In this document: piece by piece, positions 61,201 through 64,000 of the stretch | Layout: each line of letters begins with the position of its first letter | Position numbering within the stretch: the stretch's first letter is position 1 | NCBI RefSeq assembly: GCF_014672835.1 | Contig: NZ_CP060244.1 | Coordinates: forward strand, 695,001-759,000 | DNA length: 64,000 bases | Direction of reading: 5' to 3' | Source: Entomobacter blattae | GTDB lineage: Bacteria; Pseudomonadota; Alphaproteobacteria; Acetobacterales; Acetobacteraceae | Notes under the pieces: generated by a model | Told to the model about the DNA's origin: nothing | Seen by the model: only the letters and a program-made list of their open reading frames with translations | Database searches by the model: none | Program-made: the position numbers and the translations under genes

Positions 61201-63996
61201 ATGAATCAACCTTTAATGAAAAATCAGAGTGATCTTGAAAAGGATAAAGATAGCATTCTTGAAAGCTATCGCTCGAGCTTGATGATTCAGGATAAGCAGA
61301 TTAGAGGTCTGGAAGCAGAGCGGGATCGACTTTTACATCAGATGCATCAGGTCCAAAATTCTCTTTCGTGGAAAGTTACTCTGCCGTTAAGACTGATAAG
61401 GGTTGCCATGGATGGACGACGAGATGTTTTGAGAGTGTATTTAAACATTTTTCGTCATAGGCTTCTTCGGATCAGACAACCAGATTTTAGAAGGAGAATC
61501 TACGAGCGGGTAACATCACGATTGTTCCCCCCTAAAGTGCCTTCACAGGGCGAACCGAGATCCGCTGGTGTTAAAAAAGAATATTACAGAGCCCCCCAAA
61601 CACATGTGGCTGAAGAGATTTTTTGTCCTTCTGTTCTCATTGTAGCAGAGCTTACATTGCGCCAATGTGCCAAATATAGAGTATGGCAAAAAAAGGAATA
61701 TCTCGAAAGTCTTGGGTGGGAATGCCGGGTGATAGACTGGCGTGAAACGCAGGAAGTTCAGTCTGCCCTTCAGTTTTGTACGCAAGTTATTTTTTATCGA
61801 GTGCCAGGATTCGATAATGCTTTAGATATGGTAAAAGAGGCAAAACGTTTAGGGCTTAAGCCTTTTTGGGAAGTGGATGACCTGATTTTTGATCGAGAGG
61901 CCTATAAAGAGAATAGCAATATCGCCCATCTTTCTCAGGAAGAATATAGGTTATTGTTTTTTGGAGTCGAGAAATTCCTTGCTTGTTTAAAAGCCTGTGA
62001 CCGCGCCATTGCTTCTACTGAAGCTTTGGCTCAAGCGATGAGAGATAAGGGCATTGAACAGGTCGATGTCATTGAGAATGCGATTGACCAGGAAACACTC
62101 GATATTGTTGCCGATATTAAACAATATAGAGCAGATCCCCATTCCCCACAGAATCGGGTTTATGCTGAAAAATATAAAGACCATGTTGTTATCACTTATG
62201 GGTCCGGCACAAAAACACATAATGCAGATTTTCTTACGGCTGCACCGGCTTTAGCAGAAGTGATGAAAAAGAACCCCAAAGTGCTCTTACGCATTGTGGG
62301 AGAATTAGGCCTTCCTGATATTTTTGACGACTTGAAAGACCAGGTAGAATATATTGAGAGTAAGGTCTATTCGGAATATCTCAATATTTTTTCCCGAAGC
62401 GATATTGCTATTGCTCCCCTAGAGGAAACGCTTTTTAACGAATGTAAGAGTAATATAAAATATATTGAAGCTTCTGTTTTTTCTATTCCATCAGTGTGCT
62501 CTCCCCGTCAGCCTTTTAGTCAGATTATTAGGCAGGGTGAGAATGGCTTTTTGGCCCAAAGTCATTCGGAGTGGGTTAAGGCCTTAACCCTGTTGGTAAA
62601 TGACGCCGAACTTAGACGTTCAATGGGGGAAAAGGCCCAAGAAACAGTTGATGGACGCTATTCCCAAAAAGCCATTGCCGAGCAACAGGTTAAGCCGGTA
62701 TTCCCCTTACCTGAAAAACCAAAATCTCGACCTTTTCGTGTCATGTCTGTTAATATTTATTATGAGCCACGCTCTTTTGGTGGGGCAACCTTTGTTGCTG
62801 AAGCGGTGAATAATTTTTTAGTCAAGGAGCCGAATGTAGAAGTTGCGGTCTTTACCTCAAAAGCCAAGGATGGCCAAGCCTATGATGGGATGATTCGCTA
62901 TACCCTGGATAATGGGGTTATGGTTGTTGCTTTACCGCTGACTGATAATCATGGTGGTTTGAGTGGATTGAACAATGAAATGGCTGGTGAACAATTTACG
63001 ATGTTCCTTAAAGCTTATAGGCCAGATGTTGTCCATGTTCATTCTATACAAGGGCTTGGTATTGCCATGTTACGGCAATGTCGCAGGCTTGGGATCCCCT
63101 ATGTTTTAACATTGCATGATGCTTGGTGGCTGTGTGAGCGGCAGTTTATGGTGGATTCAGCAGGCAGTTATTGCTTCCAGAAAAGGGTAGATGTAAAAGT
63201 TTGCCAGTTGTGTGTTCCGGCTGCGCGGCATTTGCAGGAAAGAAGAAATATTCTTCGGCAGGTTATGGATTCAGCAGCATGTTTGATCTCTCCAAGTGCT
63301 TCTCATGCAGAGCTCTATAAAGCTAATGGGGTAGGCCAGAATAACGGCTTGCAAGTCATTAAAAATGGCGTACCTTTGCCAAAAACCCTCCGAACAGCAC
63401 GGAAAGCGGGTACCCCTATACGATTTGGGTATGTGGGAGGAAATGAAGTTATTAAAGGGTTTCCACTCATAGAGCGGGTTTTTCAGGATATCCCTGATGG
63501 GGGATGGAAGTTATTCTTGGTCGATAATAAGGTAAATCTTGGATATTCCTCTATCAACGTCTCCGGTTGGAAGAATAAGGAGAACGTTGTGATTGTTCCT
63601 GCCTATAACCAAAATACAATGGATGATTTCTATAATCATATAGATGTGTTGCTCTTTCCATCACAGTGGAAAGAGAGTTATGGGTTAACAGTCCGGGAAG
63701 CGTTAGTGCGTGATATCTGGGTTATTTCAACTTCTCCTGGAGGCCAGGCGGAAGACATTATCGATGGCGTTAACGGTACTCTTATCCCCATTGATGGGAA
63801 AAAAACAACCTTGCAGGAGGCAGTACAGGCACTCCTGAAGAAACCAGAGTGCTTTACCAATTATCATAACCCTCACAAGGATAGAATCGCGACTTATAAA
63901 CAGCAAGCCGAGGAAACATTTACTGTTTTACAGCATGCTGCAAAGCAGCACCCTTCTATTTCCTCTGAAGAAGAGTATGGAAAAGAGCTTGTATAA
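61201..63996 (+). CDS. Large glycosyltransferase with two GT4-like modules
   Basis: A 931-residue protein. Residues 10-55 are a coiled coil, followed by SWKVTLPLRLIRVAM, a short motif often seen before GT domains. A first GT module (about 143-500) has KPFWEVDDLIFD, IAPLEETLFNECKSNIKYIEA and NGFLAQSHSEWVKA, like the module in the 1218-residue protein. A second GT4-type module (about 512-900) begins RVMSVNIYYEPRSFGGATFVAE and has DVVHVHSIQGLG, TLHDAWWLCER, and a late QWKESYGLTVREALV, the EX7E region. A six-codon frame (61183-61203) ends on this start codon (ATGA overlap), perhaps coupling translation. The stop (TAA) is at 63994-63996. Confidence 0.88.
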   Translation: MNQPLMKNQSDLEKDKDSILESYRSSLMIQDKQIRGLEAERDRLLHQMHQVQNSLSWKVTLPLRLIRVAMDGRRDVLRVYLNIFRHRLLRIRQPDFRRRIYERVTSRLFPPKVPSQGEPRSAGVKKEYYRAPQTHVAEEIFCPSVLIVAELTLRQCAKYRVWQKKEYLESLGWECRVIDWRETQEVQSALQFCTQVIFYRVPGFDNALDMVKEAKRLGLKPFWEVDDLIFDREAYKENSNIAHLSQEEYRLLFFGVEKFLACLKACDRAIASTEALAQAMRDKGIEQVDVIENAIDQETLDIVADIKQYRADPHSPQNRVYAEKYKDHVVITYGSGTKTHNADFLTAAPALAEVMKKNPKVLLRIVGELGLPDIFDDLKDQVEYIESKVYSEYLNIFSRSDIAIAPLEETLFNECKSNIKYIEASVFSIPSVCSPRQPFSQIIRQGENGFLAQSHSEWVKALTLLVNDAELRRSMGEKAQETVDGRYSQKAIAEQQVKPVFPLPEKPKSRPFRVMSVNIYYEPRSFGGATFVAEAVNNFLVKEPNVEVAVFTSKAKDGQAYDGMIRYTLDNGVMVVALPLTDNHGGLSGLNNEMAGEQFTMFLKAYRPDVVHVHSIQGLGIAMLRQCRRLGIPYVLTLHDAWWLCERQFMVDSAGSYCFQKRVDVKVCQLCVPAARHLQERRNILRQVMDSAACLISPSASHAELYKANGVGQNNGLQVIKNGVPLPKTLRTARKAGTPIRFGYVGGNEVIKGFPLIERVFQDIPDGGWKLFLVDNKVNLGYSSINVSGWKNKENVVIVPAYNQNTMDDFYNHIDVLLFPSQWKESYGLTVREALVRDIWVISTSPGGQAEDIIDGVNGTLIPIDGKKTTLQEAVQALLKKPECFTNYHNPHKDRIATYKQQAEETFTVLQHAAKQHPSISSEEEYGKELV

Positions 63997-64000
63997 TAGT

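Overview
This 64 kb window looks like the chromosome of an alphaproteobacterium, most likely a member of the Acetobacteraceae with unusually low GC. Four kinds of gene point this way: aerobic cobalamin genes (cobN, cobW, bluB), a C4-pathway hemA, an NDUFA12-type complex I accessory protein, and an MlaD/DUF2155 cluster. Intergenic DNA is abundant and carries tandem repeats and decayed gene pieces, which suggests a host-associated or recently reduced genome. The genus assignment is inference; the protein families are read directly from the sequence.

Region 1 (1-18.0 kb) is a cobalamin locus. The left edge cuts cobN, which runs leftward with cobW and a DUF1636 metal-binding protein. Opposite them run cobU, cobO and cobQ, then a TonB/ABC uptake set: periplasmic binding protein, FecCD permease, ATPase and a large TonB-dependent receptor. 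After a DUF6056 membrane protein come bluB and cobD (leftward) and cobC (rightward). Synthesis of the corrin, the lower ligand and the nucleotide loop, and uptake of a metal chelate, are therefore encoded side by side. A 53-codon gene with a good ribosome binding site sits inside the uptake set.

Region 2 (18-36 kb) mixes housekeeping genes (DEAD-box helicase, a methyltransferase, dapF, mtaB, ftsY, gap, pgk, hemA, a DsbA-like thiol oxidoreductase) with unusually empty DNA. It contains three unrelated perfect heptanucleotide arrays, one hexanucleotide array, a diverged copy of the helicase 3' end, and a 1.5 kb stretch at 26.46-27.95 kb made of remnants of an RND pump, ychF, NAD kinase, rplW and probably rplB.

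Region 3 (36-55 kb) carries a gamma-glutamyltransferase-like lipoprotein, an exported catalase paired with an ankyrin protein, recA, an acyltransferase-like protein, a Rid-family protein, a protein resembling the C-terminus of B12-dependent ribonucleotide reductase, ndufa12, mlaD, a DUF2155 protein, the trehalose operon otsBA with dsbB, nadE, and a lone S24-type repressor.

Region 4 (55.4-64 kb) is a surface locus: a 475-residue cysteine-free repeat protein with an RTX-like C-terminus and many N-X-S/T sites lies between two very large multidomain glycosyltransferases that share a related module. This is the best candidate in the window for a little-described system, possibly a glycosylated type I-secreted surface protein.

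I recognised no tRNA or rRNA gene, CRISPR array or intact insertion sequence.
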